A stretch of 52,228 nt of DNA. It comes from an uncultured Eubacterium sp. (GTDB lineage Bacteria > Bacillota > Clostridia > Lachnospirales > Lachnospiraceae). Position 1 is the first letter of the stretch; the number at the start of each line of letters is the position of its first letter. Where the stretch lies: contig CANDJC010000013.1 of NCBI GenBank assembly GCA_947384955.1, positions 1-52,228 of the forward strand, in the 5' to 3' direction. A program made the position numbers and the translations under genes. Under the pieces are notes generated by a model. That model was not told the DNA's origin and ran no database searches. It saw only the letters and a program-made list of their open reading frames with translations. Below, one piece after another: positions 32,816-40,752 of the stretch.

Positions 32816-33763
32816 TTACTCTCTCATTTCGGGCAGATCAAACAGACTTATCTGCTCGTCCTTCCAGCTTTTCTGTTCCGCCTCGCTTACCCTGTCGTCC
32901 CTGCCGGCATGCCCGATTAACAGCGGTGAATTCTCATCATGCTGTTTCCTGTTTTCCTCCACCGTCCGCCTGTCATAATTCGCATAGCAGTACAGACAGC
33001 CGTGCCCGCAGGTGTGATATGCTCCAATATCTGCCCCAAGCAGACATTCGCACTCACTCCTTGCCGTTTTCTTCTTCGGCACGTTCAGTCTGCACCCGAT
33101 TGCACGCTCTAATACCCCCTTAGACATGCATCCGTCTGCATCAATATTCTCTCTGACCAGACTGCTGCTCTCACAGCACAGATGTATCTGCAGTTCATTG
33201 TTTTTTGCTATTTCCCCAAATGCTTCTATTAAATACCTCTGTTCTTCACCGGTAACGCTTTTTGCCTCTGGAAAGTTTCTTTTTGTTTTTTCGTACAAAT
33301 CAATAAAACTTACCACACACTGCTTCGTATATCCTTTTAACTTACCAGCCATTTTTTCAAACTGCCGGATATGATAGTCTGCCGAATATTTTTCTGAAAT
33401 AAAAACCGGGTCGTACCTCCAGCTCATTCTCTCATAACCAGTGATGTCTGACAATTTTTGAAAAGACTCGATTACCATTTCTTTTTCCGGCACAAATGGC
33501 TCAATATCTTTTCCATAAGGCGTAATCGTTACAAACCAGAACGTATCAAACGCAGACAGCAGGGAGATTTCCTCCATCATCGGCTCTGGATTTTTTGTAC
33601 AGAAAACCATTACGTCTATAACCTGCGGGCTTAAAATATATCTGGTAATATGCAGCGGGTCATAAGGATTCCGCACAAGCACCCAGCCTTCTTTTATCCG
33701 GTTATAAAACCACTTGCTGTAAAAGGCTGGAATATCTGTTCTGCTGCCAGTATTCAGTATCAT
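32816..33763 (-). CDS. DUF1848 protein, C-terminal radical-SAM-like cysteines
   Basis: 315 aa. The N-terminal and central part carries DUF1848 features (NTGSRTDIPAFYSKWFYNRI, VFCTKNPEPM, SWRYDPVFI). Near the C-terminus TCGHGCLYCYANYD gives C252-x3-C256-x2-C259, the ligand pattern for a radical-SAM [4Fe-4S] cluster, but at the opposite end from the canonical enzymes. Additional cysteines occur at ECECLL and CCESS. Substrate unknown. Flanked upstream by degenerate palindromic repeats and downstream by a terminator, so it is monocistronic. Confidence 0.88.
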   Translation of the reverse strand: MILNTGSRTDIPAFYSKWFYNRIKEGWVLVRNPYDPLHITRYILSPQVIDVMVFCTKNPEPMMEEISLLSAFDTFWFVTITPYGKDIEPFVPEKEMVIESFQKLSDITGYERMSWRYDPVFISEKYSADYHIRQFEKMAGKLKGYTKQCVVSFIDLYEKTKRNFPEAKSVTGEEQRYLIEAFGEIAKNNELQIHLCCESSSLVRENIDADGCMSKGVLERAIGCRLNVPKKKTARSECECLLGADIGAYHTCGHGCLYCYANYDRRTVEENRKQHDENSPLLIGHAGRDDRVSEAEQKSWKDEQISLFDLPEMRE

Positions 33764-33780
33764 GTCCTGCTCCTTTCACA

Positions 33781-34104
33781 CTGCAGTCCAGCCTTCCCCA
33801 AAGCTGACTCTTGTATTCTGCTGCAGTCCAGCCTTCCCCAAAACTGAAACTTGTATTCCGTGCAAACCAGACTTCCCCAGGGCTGTCTTCTGTATTCCGC
33901 TGCAAGTCAGCTTTCCCCAAAGCTGACTTTTGTATATGCTGCAAGCCTGTCTTTTTCAAAACGGATTCTATACTTTGCACCAGACCAGCCTTTTCCATAG
34001 CGGCTTTATACTCTGTAATAAATCTCCTTCTCCCATGCAGATTTCCATCCCCTGTAACAAGCCTTCCTTCTCCAAAAGGCCCGTCTGGTATCCTTATCTG
34101 GTTT
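33781..34104. repeat. about eight degenerate 39-40-bp palindromic tandem repeats
   Basis: Units of roughly CTGCA, CCAGC, CTTCCCCAAAGCTGA, CTTGTATTCCG repeat head to tail between the DUF1848 start and the first flavoenzyme stop. Each unit holds a small palindrome; the cleanest is AGTCAGCTTTCCCCAAAGCT near 33905-33930. Copies decay toward 34100. A 98-codon frame through them is just the repeat translated. Confidence 0.8.
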
Positions 34105-34192
34105 TCCCAAATAGTCTGCTGTCTGTTCTGCTTCGCTATGCTTTCTTTAAAATCAGTCCTGTTTCTGTTTTTTCATTTCGATTAAGTCTCAT

Positions 34193-36199
34193 TTAAATCT
34201 CATTCGCTGCATGATATCCGCTGCGCACCGCCGCCGCAATATCTGCCGTACGCTCACCGGAACAGTCTCCTGCATAAATAACCGGCACCGTAATCCCGTC
34301 TGCATCAAATACATTTTTCTTTGAACCAAGCGCATTCACAATAGTATCTGCCTTGACTGCGATTTCTGTATTGTCTTTTGTATTCACAGCATAAATGACA
34401 TTGTCACGGATTTCTTTTACCTTTGTATTGACATGCTGCTCTACCCCGTGAGCTTCAAAATCTTTTGTAATCAAAGGCATAACAGTCGCAGACTCCCCTG
34501 CTGCGATTTTATCCATCATTTCCACAATTATGACTTTATGTCCTTTTGCTGCCAGATATTCCGCTGTTTCCGTACCGACCAGGCCGCCGCCTAAAACAAC
34601 ACATGTTCCGGCTGTTTCCGCTCCGTTTAAAACATCCCAGGAAGAAACGACCCTGCTGTTTTCTGCCGGCAGCGGGAGCTCCATATTATGTGCACCGACT
34701 GCTGCAATTACCGCATCAAACTGATTCAGCTCCCCGGCAGCCGGATTTGTCTGCAGTCTGAGTTCTGCTTTCAGCAGTGGCAGTATTTTTTCATAATATG
34801 TAACTGCACGCAGAATCTCGCTCTTTCTCGGCGGAACTGCCGCAAGATGAATCTGGCCGCCGATTTTATCGTCCTTTTCAAATATGGTGACCTGATGTCC
34901 GCGTTTTGCCGCCACACGCGCAGCCTCCAGCCCCGCAATGCCTGCTCCCACAACGGCTATTTTTTTCACGGTATCTGCCGGCTTGATAGAAATCGTTGTT
35001 TCATCGCCGTTTTCTGCATTCAGTACGCAGGAAATATAGCGGCGGTTTTGAATGGCATCTACGCATCCCTTATTGCAGTTTAAGCATTCCCGGATGCACT
35101 CGCCGGATGCTGTCTTTACGGCAATATCCGGGTCTGTCAGCAGAGACCTTCCATAACCGATGACATCTGCTTCGCCGTTTTCCAGTATCTGTTCGCCTGC
35201 TTCCACAGTAATCACCCTGCCTACTGTCGCAACCGGTATGTTCACCGCTTCTTTTACACGCTTTGCCACCGGAAGCGTCCAGTTATAAGGCACATCACCC
35301 ATTGGCGGTATCGTATCGCCCATATTCCCGGTATGATTGGCCTGAGCAGCCTGTATCATATCCACGCCTGCCCGCTCTAACATCTTTGCAAATGCGATGA
35401 CCTCTTCTTCTTCCAGTCCGCCTTTCCCGCGAAGAGAACCGTCTTTATTTACCGTAATCACCGGAAGCTTGTACTCGACCGCCAGTGCCGGAGCTGCTTC
35501 TTTAATGGCTGCTACAACTTCCAGCGCATACCTTGTCCGGTTCTCCAGGCTGCCGCCATACCCGTCTGTACGGTGATTCAGAATTTTCGAGCACATCGAG
35601 CCAAGCAGACGGTCGCCGTGCACCTCAATCGCATCCACGCCTGCCTTCTGCGCTCTTGCAGCACATGCCGCTATACTGTCCCGAATCTGAGCCAGCTGCT
35701 CTGTGGATACCTCGTCCACAAAATGCTGCATTTCATGGCGGAGCTTGGCATAAGCATCTTTTGTCAGCTTTTCTGCCTGTTCCGTCTGTTTTTGAAACTC
35801 CTCCTCGTTTCCGGCGGCTTTTGCATCCGCGGCTGCCTTACGCGCCATCCCGGCTCCCATAATCAGCCGGCCGACACCCGGGACATCGTATTCCGGGTGA
35901 AAAATCTGCAGCGCCAGCCTGCTGTCATAGGCATGCAGTGTGTCTGCCAGCTTTTGAAAAGCCGGAATCTGGCTGTCATCATAAAGCATCGGTGTCGGAG
36001 AAGCCGTACGCACGGGCGCAACATCCCCGATTACAATGTACGCTGTCCCGCCCTTTGCAAGCCTTTCATAAAAACCAAGGCTGCGCGGCCCGATAGAACC
36101 GTCCCGCTCTTCGTAACCGGTTGTCAGCGGAGGGAACATAATCCGGTTTTTCAGTGTCATTGGTCCCGCCTGAAGCGGCTGTAATAGTTTTTTCCCCAT
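34193..36199 (-). CDS. Fe-S flavoenzyme, NADH:flavin oxidoreductase (OYE-type) 1
   Basis: 668 aa, organised like 2,4-dienoyl-CoA reductase, 2-enoate reductase and the BaiCD/BaiH bile-acid enzymes. An FMN TIM barrel (1-355, with PPLTTGYE, IEVHGDRLLGSMCS, YGRSLLTDPD) leads into a [4Fe-4S] site C372-x2-C375-x3-C379-x11-C391, then an FAD/NAD(P) domain with VVGAGIAGLEAA near 416-427 and a second motif LGGGLVGTE. Residues ~112-165 are a charged helical insertion near the substrate side. It likely reduces an activated C=C bond anaerobically; substrate unknown. Paralog of the next gene. Confidence 0.92.
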   Translation of the reverse strand: MGKKLLQPLQAGPMTLKNRIMFPPLTTGYEERDGSIGPRSLGFYERLAKGGTAYIVIGDVAPVRTASPTPMLYDDSQIPAFQKLADTLHAYDSRLALQIFHPEYDVPGVGRLIMGAGMARKAAADAKAAGNEEEFQKQTEQAEKLTKDAYAKLRHEMQHFVDEVSTEQLAQIRDSIAACAARAQKAGVDAIEVHGDRLLGSMCSKILNHRTDGYGGSLENRTRYALEVVAAIKEAAPALAVEYKLPVITVNKDGSLRGKGGLEEEEVIAFAKMLERAGVDMIQAAQANHTGNMGDTIPPMGDVPYNWTLPVAKRVKEAVNIPVATVGRVITVEAGEQILENGEADVIGYGRSLLTDPDIAVKTASGECIRECLNCNKGCVDAIQNRRYISCVLNAENGDETTISIKPADTVKKIAVVGAGIAGLEAARVAAKRGHQVTIFEKDDKIGGQIHLAAVPPRKSEILRAVTYYEKILPLLKAELRLQTNPAAGELNQFDAVIAAVGAHNMELPLPAENSRVVSSWDVLNGAETAGTCVVLGGGLVGTETAEYLAAKGHKVIIVEMMDKIAAGESATVMPLITKDFEAHGVEQHVNTKVKEIRDNVIYAVNTKDNTEIAVKADTIVNALGSKKNVFDADGITVPVIYAGDCSGERTADIAAAVRSGYHAANEI

Positions 36200-36241
36200 A
36201 AGTAAAATCGTATCCTTTCTACTATCCTTTTCTATCCTTCC

Positions 36242-36387
36242 ATTCTGCTTTCTTCTAATTCAGATTTCTTCGTGTCTGAATTTCTAATTTCCCATTCTTT
36301 CCAAAGCATGTATTCTGCTGTCCCGCTTTTTTCTAATCTGATTTCTGCGTGTCTGGATTTCTAATTTCTGATTCTTTCCCAGGCATA
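36242..36387. repeat. ~70-bp direct duplication between the flavoenzyme genes
   Basis: Two imperfect copies starting at 36242 and 36312. Each reads ATTCTGCT, TTCTAAT, GATTTCT, CGTGTCTG, ATTTCTAATTTC, ATTCTTTCC, then GCAT. It fills most of the 225-bp spacer. No terminator or promoter is obvious inside it. Confidence 0.75.
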
Positions 36388-36424
36388 ACTGCCTGTACCC
36401 GCTGTGCGGACTGTTCATTTCCCG

Positions 36425-38341
36425 CTACAGGGTTTTTGCAAACTCATATGCTGCCGAAATCGCATCTTTCAAATTCCCGACACGGTCACAGTCTCCCAGT
36501 ACATGCATCCCCTGGCATTCCACTGGCACAGGCGTATATCCCACCGCAAATACAAGCGTGTCTGCATCGTCAATCACATACTCTTTTCCGTTTTTTGTAT
36601 ATGTAATCGCAGTTTCATCCACCTTTGTAACCGTACTCTTAAGCTCTATCTTAACGCCTTTTTTCAGCAGACGCTGCGTCAGCACACTCTTCGCTGCTCC
36701 TCCTTCGCCTGCCATCAGTGCATCCGTCATTTCAATAACGGTCACATCGCGGTTTGCCGGAAACCAGTCATTTATCAAAGGAGCCAGATAATCAGCCGTC
36801 TCGCAGCCTACAGAGCCTCCGCCGAGAATAACCACCTTTCTGCCCGGAAAGCCTTTGCCGGATAAAATGTCGTCCGCTGTCATTGTCTGCTTAAAACATT
36901 TAAATGCATCTATTTCTTTTGCCTTAGCACCGGAAGTGCAGATTATCTCGTATCCGCTGAATTCTTCCTTAATCATCTGCGGCGTAACCTCGCAGTTTCT
37001 GCGTACTTCTGCCCCGGCATTTTCAAGCCTTCTTGCCATAAATTTTATAACCTTGCAAAGCTCCTGCTTTCCGATTGGCACAGCCGCCAGCCGCAGCAGG
37101 CCGCCCAGTTCACCGGATTTTTCACACAGCACCACCTCATGGCCTCGCATTCTGGCTATATATGCCGCTTCCATTCCGGCCGGTCCGCCGCCAATTACAA
37201 GTACCTTTTTCTTTATCTGTGCTGGCGCTACGGCATCTGACTGCACAGACGGATTCACCGTACATGCAATCGGTTTTCCAAACATAATGCCTGTCAGACA
37301 GCGGCCGCAGCCGATACACGGACGTATATCATCTGTCTTTCCAGCCCGTGCTTTATTGGCAAACTCACTGTCACAAAGATTCGGCCTGCCAATCATACAG
37401 ATATCCGTTTTGCCGTTTGCTATCAGCTCTTCCGCAATCCACGGTTCATTAATTCTTGCCACCGTCGACACCGGAATATGCAGATGCTTTCGGATTTCTT
37501 CTGCAGCATGGGCATGCGGCGCCGGAGATGTGCCGGGAGCCGGCATCGAGCTGCCCCGTTTTATCGTATTGCCGCCAGAAACATGAATAAAGTTAACGCC
37601 TGCCGCTTCTAACTGCTTCGACACATAAATCATGTCATTTAACGTCAGACCGCCGTCGCTGTATTCGTCGCCGGAAATTCTGACATCCATAATAAAATCT
37701 TCCCCGCATTTTCTGCGGATTTCTGAAATAACCTCCAGCGTCAGACGCAGCCGCCCGTTAATATCTCCCCCGTATTCATCTGTCCGTTTATTATAAAGCG
37801 GTGTCAGAAATCCTCCCAGCAGCCCGTGTGCATGTGCCGCCTGGATTTCCACCCCGTCGCCTCCGGCCTGCTGAAAACGGTATGCAGCCTCGCCAAACTG
37901 GCGGATAATCGTCTGCAGCTCTTCTTTCGTCACAGGACGCGGCGCCGATTTCGCATAATACGGCCCCACATTCGACGGTGCAATCAGCTGCGGAGTTCCC
38001 GGCAGCGGAAACGCCATATAAGCCGGATGAAACAGCTGTGACAAAATCTTTGTATCGTACCGGTGCACAGCGTCTGTAAGCTTCCTCCAGCCCGGAATAT
38101 ACGAATCATCATAAATTGACATATCGCCCGGCAGATAGGTATAAACCGGCTCTACCGTCGTCACTTCTGTAATAATCAGACCGACTCCGCCCTTTGCCCG
38201 GTTTGAATAATGTTCAATTAAAGCATCGGTTACATACCCTTTATCTGCCAGATTGGTAGACAAAGGCGGCATAAAAATGCGGTTTTTAACTGTCGTCTTC
38301 CCTATCTGTATGGGAGAAAACAGATTCGGATAATGATTCAT
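36425..38341 (-). CDS. Fe-S flavoenzyme, NADH:flavin oxidoreductase (OYE-type) 2
   Basis: 638 aa from ATG at 38339-38341 (MNHYPNLFSPIQIG), with AAGGAGG 9 nt upstream. FMN barrel: RIFMPPLSTN, VEIQAAHAHGLLGGFLTPLYN, MIGRPNLCD. FAD/NAD(P) domain: VLVIGGGPAGMEAA and VVILGGGSVGCETA. The cluster cysteines are C342-x2-C345-x2-C348-x11-C360, one residue shorter in the second gap than in its neighbour. It keeps the H-x-H active-site pattern (QAAHAHG) common in this family. First gene of the two-flavoenzyme unit, divergent from an AraC regulator. Confidence 0.92.
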   Translation of the reverse strand: MNHYPNLFSPIQIGKTTVKNRIFMPPLSTNLADKGYVTDALIEHYSNRAKGGVGLIITEVTTVEPVYTYLPGDMSIYDDSYIPGWRKLTDAVHRYDTKILSQLFHPAYMAFPLPGTPQLIAPSNVGPYYAKSAPRPVTKEELQTIIRQFGEAAYRFQQAGGDGVEIQAAHAHGLLGGFLTPLYNKRTDEYGGDINGRLRLTLEVISEIRRKCGEDFIMDVRISGDEYSDGGLTLNDMIYVSKQLEAAGVNFIHVSGGNTIKRGSSMPAPGTSPAPHAHAAEEIRKHLHIPVSTVARINEPWIAEELIANGKTDICMIGRPNLCDSEFANKARAGKTDDIRPCIGCGRCLTGIMFGKPIACTVNPSVQSDAVAPAQIKKKVLVIGGGPAGMEAAYIARMRGHEVVLCEKSGELGGLLRLAAVPIGKQELCKVIKFMARRLENAGAEVRRNCEVTPQMIKEEFSGYEIICTSGAKAKEIDAFKCFKQTMTADDILSGKGFPGRKVVILGGGSVGCETADYLAPLINDWFPANRDVTVIEMTDALMAGEGGAAKSVLTQRLLKKGVKIELKSTVTKVDETAITYTKNGKEYVIDDADTLVFAVGYTPVPVECQGMHVLGDCDRVGNLKDAISAAYEFAKTL

Positions 38342-38559
38342 GGATGAAATCCTCCTTTCTGAGTTTGATTTTCTGTACATAATTTTCTAAATACCTGTAA
38401 ATAACCTGAGCCTTATTATATGAAGAAAAGAGATGAAATAACTATTATTTTTTGATACAATACTAATATATATTGAAGAAAACCGGTTACTATTTACAGA
38501 AAATCTTACGAAAAACGCCAAAATCCACCGTGACATCTTATGGAGGTTTCATACAGACC
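38342..38559. promoter_or_regulatory. divergent control region, flavoenzyme genes / araC-type gene
   Basis: AT-rich intergenic stretch between the flavoenzyme start and the preferred regulator start. On the minus strand TATAAT lies at 38415-38420 with no good -35 at 17 bp, as expected for an activator-dependent promoter. The AraC-type protein is the obvious candidate to bind here. No operator repeat was resolved by eye. Confidence 0.4.
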
Positions 38560-39381
38560 ATGCAGAATTTATATAGAATCCACCAATATCCGTTAAATGA
38601 AAATTCCAGTCTCACATTCCGCTCCGGCCATAAATATCTGATTATTTTTATCAGCCAGGGCACATGCCAGATACAGCCAGAAGGACAGCCCTGCCTTTCT
38701 CCAGACATAATTCTGCTAAAACCCGGACAGATTCTTAATCTTGTCACGCAAAAATCCCGCTGTTATCTGCTGTCTGTCAGCATCCCCGAGGCATCCCTGA
38801 CAGAATTATCCGACGATACCTGCGACCTTTTACAGAAATTCCAGTTTGCCCCGTTTGCAACATGCGTCATTCATGCGGAAATCAAATCATCCATGCTGAT
38901 GCACAAACTTCTCGCAAGACTCGAATCATTAACAGAAGAAGAATCCGAACTCGGAACCAGACTATATGAAAAAAGCCTGTTCACCGCTTTTCTTATTATA
39001 TTTTTACGCACCTGCATCCAAAGCGACCGGGTTCACCAGCTTCATCAGAAAAAAATGCTGATTATCGATAATGTTTTTGCCTATATCAGCCAGCATCTGA
39101 CCGAAGACCTTTCCCTGGAAACACTCGAAAAAGAATTTTTTGTTTCCAGAGAGCATATCTGCAGGGAATTTAAGAAACATACAGGCATTACCCTGCATGC
39201 TTATATTACAAAATCAAGGGTTGACCTTAGCAAAAAGTATCTCCTTCAGGGGCTTCCTGTGCGGGATGTCTGCCAGCTGTGCGGGTTTGGGAGTTATAAT
39301 CATTTCTTTAAGGCTTTTAAGAAGGAATGCGGGATGACGCCGATGGCTTTTTATAGGAAAGAGCGGAGGGTGAATGGGTGA
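38560..39381 (+). CDS. AraC-family transcriptional regulator
   Basis: Preferred start ATG 38560 (273 aa; GGAGG 13 nt upstream). An in-frame TTG at 38473 would add 29 residues but lacks a ribosome site. N-terminal cupin-like sensing region (FRSGHKYLIIFISQGTCQIQ), C-terminal double helix-turn-helix of ~100 residues (YISQHLTEDLSLETLEKEF; VCQLCGFGSYNHFFKAFKKE). Divergent from the flavoenzyme pair and probably their regulator, sensing their substrate. Repeat locus IV begins 73 nt after the stop. Confidence 0.92.
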   Translation: MQNLYRIHQYPLNENSSLTFRSGHKYLIIFISQGTCQIQPEGQPCLSPDIILLKPGQILNLVTQKSRCYLLSVSIPEASLTELSDDTCDLLQKFQFAPFATCVIHAEIKSSMLMHKLLARLESLTEEESELGTRLYEKSLFTAFLIIFLRTCIQSDRVHQLHQKKMLIIDNVFAYISQHLTEDLSLETLEKEFFVSREHICREFKKHTGITLHAYITKSRVDLSKKYLLQGLPVRDVCQLCGFGSYNHFFKAFKKECGMTPMAFYRKERRVNG

Positions 39382-39454
39382 TTTTTTTGGGAGTAGCCGA
39401 AGGTGCGGATGGAAACGGGAGGATGAGTGAAGGGCTAGGGGGGATGATTTGAGG

Positions 39455-39743
39455 GACGCTGGAGGGAGAAAGTTTTTCCTTCGCATGTTCCGCTTCCAAA
39501 AAGCAGGAAGTTCTAAGTTTTCTGCGCCGGGGCTTGTGGCTGCGGACGGACCGGCGCCTGATGCCCTGGCGCTGTGGGAGCTCTGTGTTATTGGCATCAG
39601 GCAGGCGCCTTTTGGGGACTTCTGAGTTGTATATAACGGCAGGCTGTGTGTCCCCAAATCCTGGGTAATGAGCAGAAAACTAAGAACTTCCAGCTTTTTT
39701 CCAGAGTCACATGCGAAGGAAAAACTTTCTCCCTCCAGCTGGT
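39455..39743 (+). repeat. hairpin element IV-a (subfamily B)
   Basis: 289 bp. Left end GGACGCTGG, right end CCAGCTGG followed by TTTTC. The outer helix 39460-39489 with 39710-39739 is a perfect 30 bp. The inner helix 39499-39526 with 39673-39701 keeps both A-A mismatches. It carries GCAGGAAG opposite CTTCCAGC where III-a has GTAAGAAG opposite CTTCTAAC, a compensated pair. The extra arm TTTGGGGAC (39612-39620) pairs with GTCCCCAAA (39651-39659), also compensated relative to III-a. Confidence 0.9.
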
Positions 39744-40264
39744 TTTCTCAGAATTTAAGCTGTCAAAATTCGCGGTTATGCAGTTATTTGACATTTTGGC
39801 AGCTTAAGGATGGCTATATTGGGCAAAACGTTTCCTATTTCGGGTATGCTATTGCAGCAGTGATAGGTTAATATTTTATATTGGAGATAGTTTTGTGTTA
39901 TCAATATAAAGCCTAAAGATAGTTTTATGTTATCAATATAAAATTTAAATTAGGTATGTAAATTTACGTATCATATGTGAATTATTAAATTTTAAGAACA
40001 GCATACCTGTTTTGAAAATATCACAAATTAATATACTGATTGACTAAATATTTAAATTCAGATAATACAATTCGAAACGACTATTTTTATAAAGCTCGTT
40101 TAATAATTATTAAATCTACATGTTATTAAATCTAATTATCTTCCACTTCCAGCATATACATCCCAAATATAAAATCAACAGTACACAAAACATACCGCCA
40201 GCAAAAGCTTACCCAAAAGCCACTAACGCAGCATTCTGTCTAAAAAACGTAAATTCATCCAAAA
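39744..40264. other. AT-rich spacer inside locus IV
   Basis: About 520 bp with no supportable gene. It contains two copies of a ~25-bp direct repeat (GATAGTTTT, R, TGTTATCAATATAAA) starting at 39886 and 39918, period 32 bp. Base composition is far more AT-rich than the flanking hairpins. Confidence 0.7.
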
Positions 40265-40555
40265 CCAGCCGGAGGGAGGAGATGTCTGCTTTCTGATGTG
40301 ACTCTGGAGAAAAGCTGGAAGTTCTTAACTTTCTGCTCATTACCCAGGATTTGGGGACACACTGCCTGCCGTTTTTAAAACCTTAGAAGTCCCCAAAAGG
40401 CGCCTGCCTGATGCCAATAACACAGAGCATCCATAACGCCAGGGCATCAGGCGCCGGTCCGTCCGCAGCCACAATCCCCCGCGCAGAAAGTTTAGAACTT
40501 CCTGCTTTTCGGAAGCGGAACATCAGAAAGCAGACATCTCCTCCCTCCAGCGTCC
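40265..40555 (-). repeat. hairpin element IV-b (subfamily B)
   Basis: 291 bp, inverted relative to IV-a. The outer helix 40271-40299 with 40520-40548 is a perfect 29 bp with its own sequence. The inner helix 40309-40336 with 40483-40510 has AAACTTTC opposite GAAAGTT where IV-a has AAGTTTTC opposite GAAAACT, again compensated. The core keeps GGACGGACCGGCGCCTGAT on the minus strand and the TTTGGGGAC/GTCCCCAAA arm. It ends ~40 bp upstream of the transporter promoter. Confidence 0.9.
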
Positions 40556-40597
40556 CAAAACCACTCCCCCTCCCCCTCATGTATTTTCAATAAATAG

Positions 40598-40625
40598 TTA
40601 CAATCCCCATTTCTTATGTTATAAT
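40598..40625 (+). promoter_or_regulatory. candidate promoter of the NSS transporter
   Basis: TTACAA (40598-40603), 16-bp spacer, TATAAT (40620-40625). The predicted 5' UTR is about 115 nt. Immediately upstream is element IV-b. Confidence 0.5.
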
Positions 40626-40714
40626 AACCTCTGACACTCTGTTCAGACCCCCAGCAGTTCATCCTGTACAATTCTCTGATTTCGTCTGGACAGAGCACAG
40701 ATATTAAATTAAGG

Positions 40715-40752
40715 AAAGGAGATTCGGGCTGCATCGCCCGGCTAAAATCATG
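40715..40752 (+). promoter_or_regulatory. Shine-Dalgarno separated from start by a hairpin
   Basis: AAAGGAG (40715-40721) is 28 nt from the ATG at 40750, too far for normal initiation. Between them CGGGC (40725-40729) and GCCCG (40736-40740) form a 5-bp stem with a 6-nt loop. Folding removes 16 nt and leaves an effective spacing of about 12. An alternative is a CTG start at 40729 in the same frame, 7 nt after the Shine-Dalgarno. Confidence 0.5.

Noticed and set aside
33702-33998. 98-codon minus-strand frame with internal repeats
   Set aside because: It is the degenerate 39-40-bp array read through, with no ribosome site and overlapping the DUF1848 start.
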